A stretch of 15,697 nucleotides of DNA from DAHUYF01 sp052143095 (GCA_052143095.1 JBKQTR010000329.1:1-15697), one strand, 5' to 3'; counted from the stretch's first letter, positions 1-7,306 are shown. The notes: a model not told the origin generated them from the letters alone. Numbers and translations: made by a program.

Positions 1-9
1 GACGGTCAT
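1..9 (-). CDS. possible 5' end of a leftward gene, cut by the window edge
   Basis: On the minus strand an ATG at 9-7 is followed by ACC GTC and then the window ends. An AGGAG Shine-Dalgarno sequence lies at about 20-16, six bases upstream of the ATG. Only three codons are visible, so the product cannot be named. The ribosome binding site lies inside the long hairpin described at 11-70. Such hairpins directly before a start codon are common at mobile-element transposase genes, but nothing here proves one. Confidence 0.3.
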
Positions 10-10
10 G

Positions 11-70
11 AGGGGCTCCTGTCTTGGGAGAGGTTGCAAGCCTCTCAATCTCAAGACAGGACGCTCCCCT
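11..70. repeat. 60-bp imperfect inverted repeat (long hairpin)
   Basis: The outer arms are AGGGG(C)TCCTGTCTTG at 11-26 and its complement at 52-70, with a two- to three-base bulge. Inner arms GAGAGG (28-33) and CCTCTC (41-46) continue the stem. In RNA made from the minus strand, one arm contains the AGGAG ribosome binding site of the possible gene starting at position 9, so folding would hide it. This could be a translational control hairpin or the end of an insertion sequence. Confidence 0.6.
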
Positions 71-313
71 CTGGCTACAGCACCCTCCGCGACCCTTCAG
101 CGCCCTACCGCGCGAGCGGTTTAGTCCCCTGGCACATTGCCGTCACCGGGCGCCCGCCCGACGGGTCCGGTTACTGAGTAAAGCGACGAACCGAGAAGGC
201 GGAGTGCACCATCGCCGGTCGTCGCAGTCTTGACGATTGCAGCGAGGAAAAGGCTTCGGCATCATAGCGCGACGGCGAACGAGTAGTGCCCATCTTCATC
301 GACCGTGGCACGC
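71..313. other. intergenic, no gene recognised
   Basis: Short open frames exist here, but none has a convincing start, ribosome binding site or family-like protein. The stretch separates the left-edge hairpin from the palindromic repeats before the GIY-YIG gene. Confidence 0.5.
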
Positions 314-367
314 CACCCTACGCCAAGGCTACGGGTGGCGCGCCGCCCGTAGCCTTGGCGTAGGGTG
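314..367. repeat. perfect 22-bp-arm palindrome, REP-like
   Basis: Arms at 314-335 and 346-367 are exact reverse complements, with the core CTACGCCAAGGCTACGGG, and the 10-base centre itself contains the palindrome GGCGCGCC. The arm motif GCCTTGGCGTAGG recurs a third time at about 377-389. Repeat units of this kind are commonly dispersed in Bradyrhizobium-like genomes; that resemblance is from memory and has not been searched. Confidence 0.8.
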
Positions 368-394
368 TCCACCGAAGCCTTGGCGTAGGTGGAC
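367..394. repeat. third copy of the repeat unit, as its own stem-loop
   Basis: GTCCACC at 367-373 pairs with GGTGGAC at 388-394 around a loop carrying the same AAGCCTTGGCGTAGG unit seen in the palindrome just upstream. The two elements abut, forming a compact cluster about 80 bp before the GIY-YIG gene. Confidence 0.7.
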
Positions 395-472
395 CGGACA
401 TCCCAAGCTCCCCTTCAATTCCCGCGCCGCCTCACCGTAAGATGACCACCGAAACCGCGGCAGAGGTGGGCC

Positions 473-709
473 TTGTGGTACGTAAATTTTCTCGCGCTCG
501 GAAACGGCGACATCTACGTTGGCTCCACCAACGATCTGAAACGGCGGTTCAAGTCGCATGAGCTTGGCCGAGTCACATCGACCCGGCCCTTTCTGCCCGT
601 GAAGCTCAAATGCTATATCGGCGTGGAAACCGAGCAGAACGCGCGGCAGCTCGAGCGATATTTTAAATCAGGCTCGGGCAAGGCCTTTGCGAAGAAGCGC
701 TTTTGGTAA
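473..709 (+). CDS. small GIY-YIG nuclease-domain protein
   Basis: This 78-residue protein is a single-domain GIY-YIG family member of the usual size for the small standalone (YhbQ/UPF0213-like) group. Visible motifs are YVN at residues 3-5 (GIY position), IYVG at 14-17 (YIG position), the Arg pair at 24-25, His29 and the catalytic-type Glu61 in ARQLERYF. The family cuts DNA using a divalent metal; the cellular role of these small members is not settled. Start is TTG at 473 with AGAGGTGGG just upstream; the frame is closed by a TGA at 443 and offers no ATG or GTG. It sits directly behind palindromic repeats, an arrangement that suggests a link between nuclease and repeats, as inference only. 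The gene looks intact. Confidence 0.88.
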   Translation: MWYVNFLALGNGDIYVGSTNDLKRRFKSHELGRVTSTRPFLPVKLKCYIGVETEQNARQLERYFKSGSGKAFAKKRFW

Positions 710-895
710 ATGGCGTTTGTTTACTCTGACCCTGATTTTCCGGGGCGTAGATTTCGATCCGTACGATTCCTAAGCTTCGAAGAGGTGCGGCGAGCCTTTC
801 GATTGGACGGTCTGCTCGCCAATAGCACGACATGGGCGGTCATCGAGAGGATTCCAGCGATCAAATGGGGCTCATGCAAAGCCCCACGCGGTTGA
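710..895 (+). CDS. hypothetical protein, doubtful
   Basis: The ATG directly follows the TAA of the GIY-YIG gene (TAAATG), giving a 61-residue product with no recognised domain. The part FLSFEEVRRAFRLDGLLA looks protein-like. The frame ends just where another protein-like reading begins in a different frame (891 onward), so this may be the 5' part of the decayed gene described next, joined by a frameshift near 890. No separate ribosome binding site is evident beyond sequence inside the upstream gene. Confidence 0.3.
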   Translation: MAFVYSDPDFPGRRFRSVRFLSFEEVRRAFRLDGLLANSTTWAVIERIPAIKWGSCKAPRG

Positions 896-1299
896 CCTTC
901 AGGCCGGTTCCTGGTGGTGGGTCGATGACGACCCTGATCCGGAGAGCCTCGATCTTCTGCGTCAGTCGGGTCGTCTCGACCAGCTGATCAGGATTTCCTC
1001 CGACGCGCCCCACGCGCTTCGACACGCCCAGACCATCCTGGCGCGGGCTCTCCATCCGTACTCCGTGCCGGAGCCGTCATGAACCTCCTTCGGCGCCCTC
1101 TGAGGAAGCCCTCGAAGATGCGCGTATCCTGGCGAAGGTCCGCGACCGATGCTATCTCGTCGTCGAGGTCGAACCGGAAATTTGACCGACGAAGGTCGAT
1201 CGCGACCGCTACCATGACGCAACTTGGGGAATTACCGAGCGGGCAGACGCAAAGCTTCCAGGCGTGACTCTGGAGACAGTGCTTGACAGCCGATTCTAA
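891..1299 (+). pseudogene. decayed gene of unknown family, frameshift plus in-frame stop
   Basis: Two stretches read like real protein but lie in different frames. The first (891-1082) includes WWWVDDDPDPESLDLLRQSG and ends at a TGA at 1080-1082. The second, one frame over (from about 1081), includes EEALEDARILAKVRDRCYLV, meets a TGA at 1183-1185, and then continues in the same frame through DATWGITERADAKLPGVTLE to TAA at 1297-1299. No normal start codon opens the first stretch. The simplest reading is one gene broken by a frame change near 1080 and a nonsense codon at 1183. The family is not recognised. It may extend upstream into the frame at 710-895. Confidence 0.5.
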
Positions 1300-1348
1300 C
1301 GATGCGTGCAATCGTAGCGCGTTGTTGGGCCTACAAGGGGAGGTCCAA

Positions 1349-2038
1349 GTGGGCGCTCATCGTGCAGTGCTGCTTGCCATGCTTGCCATGGTTTGGTCGA
1401 CGTCGCCCGCGTCGGCGCAGCAGATCAGACCCCTCACTAATGCTGAACTGAACGGGCTCGGTTATCCCACGGTTTCCATCTCATCAGTCGAGGCGCTAAT
1501 CAAACGCCAAATCTATGACGCAGCGGCGCTGGCAGAAGAGATCGAAAAGGAAGTGGGCGTGGAGGTCGTCACGACCGGGCTGGGCGCAGCGGCTAAGGCG
1601 ATTAAGGTTCTCGGCGAGCTTGGCGAAGCCGCCGAGACGGGCACGCATTGTAAAAGTGGGGCTGGCATCACCTCCATAGTGCAAAAAAATAACGAGATCG
1701 GGACTGCGCATGACAATGTCATCCAGTTGGAGCATGTGCTGTATACCAAGCTAGTACAGCAGTACGGGTCGAAAAAAGGCCAGCAGCTCTATTACAATTT
1801 TATTCGCTCGTCTCCGGTGCGGGAGTTCCAACAACTGAACGAGAAAAAACCCGCGAAGGTCACATCCTGTGGCCAACCATCGGCACCTCCTCCTCGTCAA
1901 GCCTGCAACTGCCAGCCGCCGACACGTTACCCGCCGACGCCGGAGGGGGGACGAGAGTCCGAGGCGGCGACCAACGCATATGCGCGGTGCATGACTCTCT
2001 GCTACGAGCACGGCGGTCTTCCGCCGGTCAGGCAATAA
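1349..2038 (+). CDS. secreted Cys-containing hypothetical protein
   Basis: Start is GTG at 1349, chosen because GGGGAGG lies at 1337-1343 and because the resulting N-terminus is a good signal peptide: hydrophobic stretch VLLAMLAMVW, then SPASA with cleavage before QQ at about residue 23. The 229-residue product would be about 206 residues after export. The middle is Ala/Glu-rich and probably helical. The C-terminal third has Pro-rich runs and several Cys (CNC near 1903-1911, then CMTLC near the end), which could form disulfides in the periplasm. No known domain is recognised. A CGGCGG-TCTT-CCGCCG hairpin (2011-2026) lies inside the last codons, without a T-tract. Confidence 0.7.
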   Translation: MGAHRAVLLAMLAMVWSTSPASAQQIRPLTNAELNGLGYPTVSISSVEALIKRQIYDAAALAEEIEKEVGVEVVTTGLGAAAKAIKVLGELGEAAETGTHCKSGAGITSIVQKNNEIGTAHDNVIQLEHVLYTKLVQQYGSKKGQQLYYNFIRSSPVREFQQLNEKKPAKVTSCGQPSAPPPRQACNCQPPTRYPPTPEGGRESEAATNAYARCMTLCYEHGGLPPVRQ

Positions 2039-2099
2039 GGGCCGTCCACACACGACCCCGATTTCTCTGCTACGTGCGCCTCGCCGCGAGAACAGAACG

Positions 2100-2374
2100 G
2101 TGAATGCTGACCGAGCATCACGGGCCGGATTGAGCACCTCCACCAGCCGCACGCCGGCCTTCTCCAGTTGCACGCCCACCACGAGGAGCGCCGCCTGCGC
2201 GTAGGATGCCGGCAGCGCGCCGGGCCCGTGCGGCCACTCGCCGTAGATCAGCCGACTTGCAATGCCGTCGTTGTCATTCGCCCGGTTCGCTGGCGTGCCG
2301 CCGCGCCAGGCATCGGCGACGGTGTAGGGGCCGACATGCTCCTACACCATCTTGAATCCGCGTACTTCGTATGA
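2100..2374 (-). pseudogene. remnant resembling the C-terminus of an S1/P1 nuclease
   Basis: Reading leftward from 2374, the frame contains GIASRLIYGEWPHGPGALP followed by SYAQAALLVVGVQLEKAGVR and LVEVLN. The tail matches the usual S1/P1 nuclease ending (a Tyr-Ala helix, then QLxKAGxRLAxxLN) in my recollection of that family. Only this end exists: the metal-binding His/Asp segments are absent, an in-frame TAG lies at 2344-2342, and no ATG, GTG or TTG opens the frame between the TAG and 2182. After LVEVLN the frame runs on without a family-like stop, so the 3' end is also lost. The S1/P1 assignment rests on about 25 residues. Confidence 0.45.
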
Positions 2375-2788
2375 CTACCCGGAAACTCCGGGTGCCTGTG
2401 TCGGCGGCTTCGCATCCATGAGCCGCTGAGCGCAGAGATTGGCGGCGCCAGAGACGGGCTTTTCCGTCCCGGCCAGTGTTGCCCAGCCGCCCTTTTCAAT
2501 GAAATCGCTCCGGGTCCAGGAGTCGCTGGCCTTGAGCGATGCGAGGTTGACGACTGTATCGGGTCCACTCTCAAAGCGGCTGACACAGATCGTGGCGGCC
2601 AGATCGGCGCGTGCCGCCGTGGCACCCTGGCTCGCCATTCGTTCGGCTGTGCCGCCCGTGACCCAGCCGCCCCACGTAAAGCCTAAGATCAAGGTGGCAA
2701 CGATGCACCCCGCGCAAGCCCAGAAAACCACTGTCTTTGACGCCTGGTAGTCTTCCCAGCGTCTGCGAAAGCTCTGTCTTTCCAACAT
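2375..2788 (-). CDS. single-pass membrane protein, uncharacterised
   Basis: This 137-residue protein has a short basic N-terminus (RQSFRRRWEDYQASK), one membrane segment at about residues 19-40, and a periplasmic-side domain with two Cys (AATICVSRF and ANLCAQRL). The domain motif DSWTRSDFIEKGGWATLAG is of a kind often seen in unnamed alphaproteobacterial proteins. The start is well supported by GGAGGA about eight bases before the ATG. The stop overlaps an ACCCGG-aaact-CCGGGT hairpin (2377-2393), which could act as a weak transcript end. The function is unknown. Confidence 0.75.
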   Translation of the reverse strand: MLERQSFRRRWEDYQASKTVVFWACAGCIVATLILGFTWGGWVTGGTAERMASQGATAARADLAATICVSRFESGPDTVVNLASLKASDSWTRSDFIEKGGWATLAGTEKPVSGAANLCAQRLMDAKPPTQAPGVSG

Positions 2789-2852
2789 GACCTCGTTCCT
2801 CCGATGAGATTGAGACGCCGGAAAAGCTCCGCCGTTTAAGGCTGGGGCGCCG

Positions 2853-2876
2853 GTGATGGGCCGATTCCCGCATCAC
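2853..2876. promoter_or_regulatory. possible operator palindrome between divergent genes
   Basis: GTGATGGG and CCCGCATCAC form an imperfect inverted repeat across 2853-2876. It lies in the 232-bp gap between the leftward membrane-protein gene and the rightward gene at 3021. No clear sigma-70 boxes were found next to it, so its role is only a suggestion. Confidence 0.2.
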
Positions 2877-3020
2877 TACGCTAGGCCGGGAGGGGTGGGG
2901 CAGGTAGGTTCGGAAACTACTTACGTCACTGTTCAATTAGTAGGGTCGGAGCCACTGCTGTCCCACGGCGGCTATCGGCGGATTCACGGGCTGGAAAGGT
3001 CTTCAACCTATCCTGCCGGC

Positions 3021-3215
3021 ATGAACCGTGACCTTTGGAAAGTCGCTATGTGGCTGGTGGACCGCTTCGGCCCCCGCGCGCCTTACATCGTCCACGCGGA
3101 GATCATGGAGCAGCGCCGGAAGCTCGCGGATGAGGAGATCATCGCGGCGCTCCTCACGTTGGACCGCGTCATGAGTGAGTGGGTCAAGCCGAGGGTCGCC
3201 GACGCCATCCACTGA
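3021..3215 (+). CDS. small hypothetical protein, DUF6961-like
   Basis: This is a 64-residue product starting MNRDLWKVAMWLVDRFG. The open frame extends upstream to 2853, but the upstream part does not read like protein, so the ATG at 3021 is preferred despite a poor ribosome binding site. The pattern (WxxAxWLxxxxGxxAPxxI, then a short helix and a Leu-rich helix) resembles the small DUF6961-type proteins of alphaproteobacteria. This is a resemblance by eye only. Its neighbours give no clue to function. Confidence 0.5.
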   Translation: MNRDLWKVAMWLVDRFGPRAPYIVHAEIMEQRRKLADEEIIAALLTLDRVMSEWVKPRVADAIH

Positions 3216-3313
3216 CTGCGCACGACGCGCTATCAGGTCAACGAAATGATCCCGAGCAAGGTGAGGCGTTCAGCCAAGGCGTGGCCTGACCCCCAGGTTG
3301 ACCAGACAACACC

Positions 3314-4462
3314 TCAACGGGGAACACTGGACCCGGTCTGGGTTTTGCCGCGCTCCCATTCCCTGAATTGCTCGAACAGTAGATTTTTCTCTTCGCCGCT
3401 GAGAGGCGGGTTGCCCGCGATCCGACTCCGCTCATCGAGGAATCGCTCGAAAATTTGCCGCAACTGACGTTCGTTGAGGACCACCGAAGCGCTGACATTG
3501 CGGCGGAGCCAAGCCTCGGCAGGGCCAAAACGCCGCCAGCCCGGCAGGTCCGCCGTCAAATCCACCTCACGCCACTTGCGCAAATGCGGTGCGTCAAGGA
3601 GGTCCGGGAACCGGGTAAAGAAACTATCCGTGAAGCTGGCGACATTGCGATACCGTTCCGAGTCCCGTGCCAGAGGGGCCACCAACATGACGATGGGCAC
3701 CGACAGCGTGGTCACGGGGTCGATGACAAGCTCCGGATAATCTTGAGGCGTCAGTTGCGCCGGTGCGCAGCCCGCGAAGTGACAGCTCAAGGGAATGTTG
3801 AGAAATTTCAGGCCATGACTCGCCTTCAGCGCCGTGAAAAGCGGCGCCGGTTTTCCGCCGACATAGAACATTGCCGCAATCTCGCCCGCCTGCAATTTCT
3901 CAAGGGCTACGGCGGAGTCGTAATGCGTCGCCTCGATCTCCACCCCAAGACGCTTGAAAATACCGCCTCCCGTGACGGTGCTGCCGTCTTCGAGACTGCC
4001 GACGTTCACTTGTTTTCCGGTGAGGTCGTTAATGGCTCCTATGCTGCTGAGCGCGAGCAGGTGGAACTCCGCCGGGTACAGCTTTGCCAGGTAGGAGAGC
4101 GACTCAATTTTGGGCAGCAGTTTGTGCGCGCGCGCATAATCGAGAACGTCCAACTGGACGAAAGCAATATCGATTCCACGCAGGGCAAATAGGTCCGTCA
4201 GATTCTGGAGCGATCCCTTGCCGACAACGGGAAGCACCCGGCGCGTGCCGCGGCTGTCAAGGACCGTCGCAAGATCCTCGGCGATCCTGAGACTGACCCC
4301 GTCCGTGCTTCCGGCGCTGATTTCGATCAAGCCCTGATTGGTGAGTTCTTCGAGGGATTCGCCGCGTGCCGCGCTGGAAAGCCAGATGACCGCCAGCACG
4401 CCAAGTATCGCTCTGATCGTAAGTGCGTACCGCTCCGTCTTCCGCCTCGACTGTTCATCCAT
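3314..4462 (-). CDS. TAXI-family TRAP transporter solute-binding protein
   Basis: This 382-residue periplasmic binding protein belongs to the TAXI branch of TRAP transporters. The N-terminus has a basic stretch (RRKTERY) and a hydrophobic signal or anchor at about residues 15-33, with a likely cleavage after AARG. Family features are ISAGSTDGVSLRIAEDLA near the mature start, the LxVVGKGSLQNLTDLFALRG region, DIAFVQLDVL, and later the LTGKQVNVGSLEDGSTVTG segment. A GGGGGA ribosome binding site precedes the ATG. TAXI proteins usually pair with a fused DctQM membrane component; none is encoded here. The C-terminal part after WLRRNVSAS is longer than usual and charged. The ligand is unknown. Confidence 0.85.
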   Translation of the reverse strand: MDEQSRRKTERYALTIRAILGVLAVIWLSSAARGESLEELTNQGLIEISAGSTDGVSLRIAEDLATVLDSRGTRRVLPVVGKGSLQNLTDLFALRGIDIAFVQLDVLDYARAHKLLPKIESLSYLAKLYPAEFHLLALSSIGAINDLTGKQVNVGSLEDGSTVTGGGIFKRLGVEIEATHYDSAVALEKLQAGEIAAMFYVGGKPAPLFTALKASHGLKFLNIPLSCHFAGCAPAQLTPQDYPELVIDPVTTLSVPIVMLVAPLARDSERYRNVASFTDSFFTRFPDLLDAPHLRKWREVDLTADLPGWRRFGPAEAWLRRNVSASVVLNERQLRQIFERFLDERSRIAGNPPLSGEEKNLLFEQFREWERGKTQTGSSVPR

Positions 4463-4815
4463 GGCGTGGTCCCCCGCTTCGGCGCAAAACCAACGTGCCG
4501 AGGCTGCGCTCTCCGATGCGCGCTCCGACGAAGCGATCGGCTATCGACCTAACGGTTGACCTCTGACATCGCCCCTATCGGTGCTGCGCGCAGCGCTAAC
4601 GCACACGATGCGAAAGCGTGGCGATTGAAGGACTAAATGGCGAGAGGCTCAGTCGTTACGAGAACCCCGGGGCGCATGTCCGGAGGAAAATAAACCCTGT
4701 GCGCGAGCAGTGGAGCGCACGGGTGGCGAACTCCCATCAGGAGACCTGTCGTTGCCGCACGAGAACGGCGCGGATGTGCGGCTTGTCCGGGCACTGCCGG
4801 GCCGGCGGGTGAACC
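4463..4815. other. intergenic region with two palindromes
   Basis: No gene is seen in this 353-bp gap between two leftward genes. It contains a perfect 12-bp palindrome GCTGCGCGCAGC (4583-4594) and a stem-loop with arms GTGCGC (4699-4704) and GCGCAC (4715-4720), extended by CCC/GGG at 4695-4697 and 4721-4723. Neither has a T-tract, so neither is a typical intrinsic terminator. The gap should also hold the promoter of the TAXI gene, but no clear boxes were found. Confidence 0.5.
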
Positions 4816-6138
4816 TTAGCTCAGCAACGCCTGATAGGTGAGCGTCTGTACCAGCCGTCGGTAATGATCGATCTGCCGCACCGGCAATTGCACCATCAGC
4901 ACGGCGAAAAGCTCCTCCTGCGGATCGACCCAGAAATAGCTGCCGGTGATGCCTGCCCAATAAAAAAGTCCGACCGAGCCGGGGAGGGGATTGAGTCCGG
5001 GTGCGACGCGCACGGCGAAGCCCAGGCCGAAGCCCTGGCCCATTTCGGGCGTCGGCGCGAGATCGGTCATCAGCGCCGCGATCTCGCTCTCGCGCGGCAA
5101 GCCCGGCGGCAGCGCGTCGGCGGTCATCAGCGCGACCGTCTTGGGCGCCAGCAGGCGCATCCCGTCGAGCTCGCCCCGGTTCAACAGCATCTGGCAGAAG
5201 CGCGCATAGTCGGGTGCGGTGGACACGATGCCGCCGCCGCCCGAGAACCAGCGAGGCTTGGTCGGATCCGACATCGCCGGCCGCTGCCCGGTGGTCTTAT
5301 CCGGTTGCGGCTGGGCGAGGCGCGACGCCTTCTCCTCCGGCAAAAGGAAAGCGGTGTCGGACATGCCGAGCGGCTCCGTCACGCGCGACGCGACAAACCG
5401 GTCGAGCGGCTGCGCCGACACCACCTCGATGACGCGTCCCAGCACGTCGACCGACATGCTGTAATCCCACATCGTGCCCGGCTGATGTGCCAGCGGGAGC
5501 TTCGCGAGCTTGCCGACCATCTCCGCCAAACTCTGCTCGGGATTGTACAGGCCGGCAGAATTATAAGTCTGTTTTACGAGGGATTTGCCGAACGCTCCGT
5601 AAGTCAGCCCGGAAGTGTGGCGGAGGAGATCGTGGACGCGCATCGGCCGCGCCGGAGGCTCCAGCGTGAGAGTGGGTTTGCCCGCGCCATCGAGCGCCTC
5701 GACGCCCACCATCGCCTCGGCGAATTCGGGCAGGTAAAAGGCGACCGGGCGCTCGAGCTCGAGCGTGCCGGCCTCGACCAGCGTCATCGCGGCGACAGAG
5801 ACCACCGGCTTCGTCATCGAGGCGATGCGGAAGATGCTGTCGGGTTGCATCGCCCGCTGTTGCTCGCGCTCCTGGAAACCGAAAGCGCGGAGATAGGCAA
5901 GCTTGCCCTGGCGCGCCAGCAGCACCACCGCACCGGGGATCTCTCCTGCGGCGACGTCGCCCTCGATGGCGCGGGCCAGCCGCTCCAGCCGCTCGGTGGA
6001 GAAGCCGACATCCTCCGGGCGCGCCGCGGCGGCGAGGGATGCGGCCCGGCCCGGCGGCGCCCCGAGCCCGATACCCCCGACAAGCGCGCTCGCCGCTGCT
6101 GCCGCCAGGAAATCACGACGATGAAAGGAGCCCGCTAT
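4816..6138 (-). CDS. Tat-exported serine hydrolase (beta-lactamase class C type), probable ATA start
   Basis: The protein has about 440 residues. The N-terminus HRRDFLAAAAASALVGGIGL is a Tat-type signal; the domain then shows SMTK (Ser107, Lys110), HTSG, and WDYSMS at the Tyr motif position, as in the class C beta-lactamase/esterase/D-aminopeptidase superfamily (PF00144). It is therefore likely a periplasmic esterase or peptidase-like enzyme; the substrate is unknown. No ATG, GTG or TTG lies between the in-frame TAG near 6258 and the GTG at 5928, which is inside the folded domain. A strong GGGAGG at about 6149-6144 sits five bases before ATA at 6138-6136, so ATA is the best start by position. 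This could be a rare non-AUG start or a mutated ATG. Confidence 0.88.
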   Translation of the reverse strand: MAGSFHRRDFLAAAAASALVGGIGLGAPPGRAASLAAAARPEDVGFSTERLERLARAIEGDVAAGEIPGAVVLLARQGKLAYLRAFGFQEREQQRAMQPDSIFRIASMTKPVVSVAAMTLVEAGTLELERPVAFYLPEFAEAMVGVEALDGAGKPTLTLEPPARPMRVHDLLRHTSGLTYGAFGKSLVKQTYNSAGLYNPEQSLAEMVGKLAKLPLAHQPGTMWDYSMSVDVLGRVIEVVSAQPLDRFVASRVTEPLGMSDTAFLLPEEKASRLAQPQPDKTTGQRPAMSDPTKPRWFSGGGGIVSTAPDYARFCQMLLNRGELDGMRLLAPKTVALMTADALPPGLPRESEIAALMTDLAPTPEMGQGFGLGFAVRVAPGLNPLPGSVGLFYWAGITGSYFWVDPQEELFAVLMVQLPVRQIDHYRRLVQTLTYQALLS

Positions 6139-6281
6139 TTTTTCCTCCCACGCATCGAGCCAAGCAAGAGATAGCGCAAGGCGCGGCGCGGAACGAGTCA
6201 GGATTGAGGGGTCGGGATTAACAGCGTCGGAGTCGACGAACGCCGCTCTGTGGGGACGCTAGCGGCGATCGAGTGCGTTGC

Positions 6282-6929
6282 TCATGCCGCTGCCGGCATC
6301 AGTTCCGATATTTCAGCCGCCAGCGCCGCGATCTCCTGGGCGGCGAGAGACCCTCGAGCCGTCTCCGCGATCCCCCATCCGTCGGCGAGCGCGGCGGCGA
6401 GACCGACCCGGTTGCCAATCACGATCGACGACAGGCCGACCTCATAGCCCACGAGCCACTCACGCATCGCCGCCGTCAGGCAGGCGCGTGCCGGCACACG
6501 ATTTAGCACGAGCAATACCGGCACCCGTTCCCGTTGCGCGATTTCCAGCGTAAAACGGCACGCCCATACGTCCATTGGCGATGGCTGCACCGGCACAAGC
6601 ACGAGGTCCGCTGCGCCGATCGCCGACTGCGTATCATGGTCGGCACTGGCGGGGCTATCGACGAGGACGATGTCGGCGGCGCGCGCGCGCCGCGAGATCT
6701 CGCCCGCCGCGCGCCATCCGCCCACGGCGGCAAACTCGAGACCCGTGCTGCCGCGCCCGAGCTGGGATTCGCGGCGCTGATGCCACTGGGCCAAGCTTGC
6801 TTGAGGGTCGACGTCAATGAGGGTCACGGAACGACCGCCGATGGCCCAGGTTACCGCGAGATGCGCCGCGAGAGTCGTTTTACCGGCGCCCCCTTTGCGC
6901 TGCGCGATGGCGATGATCGTAGCCGTCAT
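6282..6929 (-). CDS. orphan ParA-family ATPase
   Basis: This 215-residue ParA/MinD-type ATPase has the deviant Walker A KGGAGKTT at residues 12-19, the Walker A' segment LIDVDPQASLAQW around 37-49, and LVDSPASADHD as the Walker B/switch region. It is the short form without an N-terminal DNA-binding domain. Such proteins move or position plasmids, chromosomes or protein clusters using a partner. The start ATG (6929) overlaps the stop of the upstream gene as ATGA, supporting this start and translational coupling. No ParB follows, so the upstream gene's product is the best candidate partner. The C-terminal end is Ala-rich and looks complete. Confidence 0.88.
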   Translation of the reverse strand: MTATIIAIAQRKGGAGKTTLAAHLAVTWAIGGRSVTLIDVDPQASLAQWHQRRESQLGRGSTGLEFAAVGGWRAAGEISRRARAADIVLVDSPASADHDTQSAIGAADLVLVPVQPSPMDVWACRFTLEIAQRERVPVLLVLNRVPARACLTAAMREWLVGYEVGLSSIVIGNRVGLAAALADGWGIAETARGSLAAQEIAALAAEISELMPAAA

Positions 6930-7303
6930 GAGCGACACTCCCCCCAAATTGAAAGCCCTTTATCCTTGATCCTTGCCTTGATGAGCGCGCGCATCTTGTC
7001 GTGCCGCTCCTCGTTTTGACCGGTCATCAGAGGCACTGGCGAATTCCGCGGATCATCGCCGCTAATGGAGTTCGGCTCCTCCTGTGCGACATCGGCGGAC
7101 AGGCGCCCGATATCAGTCACCTCGTTCGCACCGCCATACGCCGCGCTCTCTGCTGTCAGTCGCTCCAGGCCGCTGAGGAGCGTCCTTGTCAAGCTCGCGG
7201 TTTCGTCGTGCGTCAATTTCACCCGCAGACCCGCGAGGACGATGCAAACTTCCCGCGTGTCCGAGTCGACGAAAACGGTCAGCAGCTCTTGCGCGACCCT
7301 CAT
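6926..7303 (-). CDS. unknown protein coupled to ParA
   Basis: This 125-residue protein has no recognised domain. Its first 55 residues (MRVAQELLTVFVDSDTREVC onward) look folded, with beta strands then a Leu-rich helix; the middle is acidic and likely disordered; the C-terminus (DKMRALIKARIKDKGLSIW) is a basic helix. The gene ends in an ATGA overlap with parA, so the two are made together. A partner or adaptor role for ParA is inferred from this context. The ribosome binding site GGGAGG (7311-7306) is unusually close: it overlaps a GTG at 7306 and leaves two bases before the ATG at 7303. No later start exists before the conserved-looking part. Confidence 0.65.
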   Translation of the reverse strand: MRVAQELLTVFVDSDTREVCIVLAGLRVKLTHDETASLTRTLLSGLERLTAESAAYGGANEVTDIGRLSADVAQEEPNSISGDDPRNSPVPLMTGQNEERHDKMRALIKARIKDKGLSIWGECRS

Positions 7304-7306
7304 CAC

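Noticed and set aside
846..890. TGGGGCT/AGCCCCA hairpin near 866-885 as a terminator
   Set aside because: There is no T-tract on either side, and it lies within a possible reading frame.
5001..6174. Long plus-strand open frames opposite the serine hydrolase (for example 4864-6174)
   Set aside because: They are rich in Arg, His and Ala with no family pattern, and lie antisense to a clear serine hydrolase. They are mirror frames of GC-rich coding DNA.
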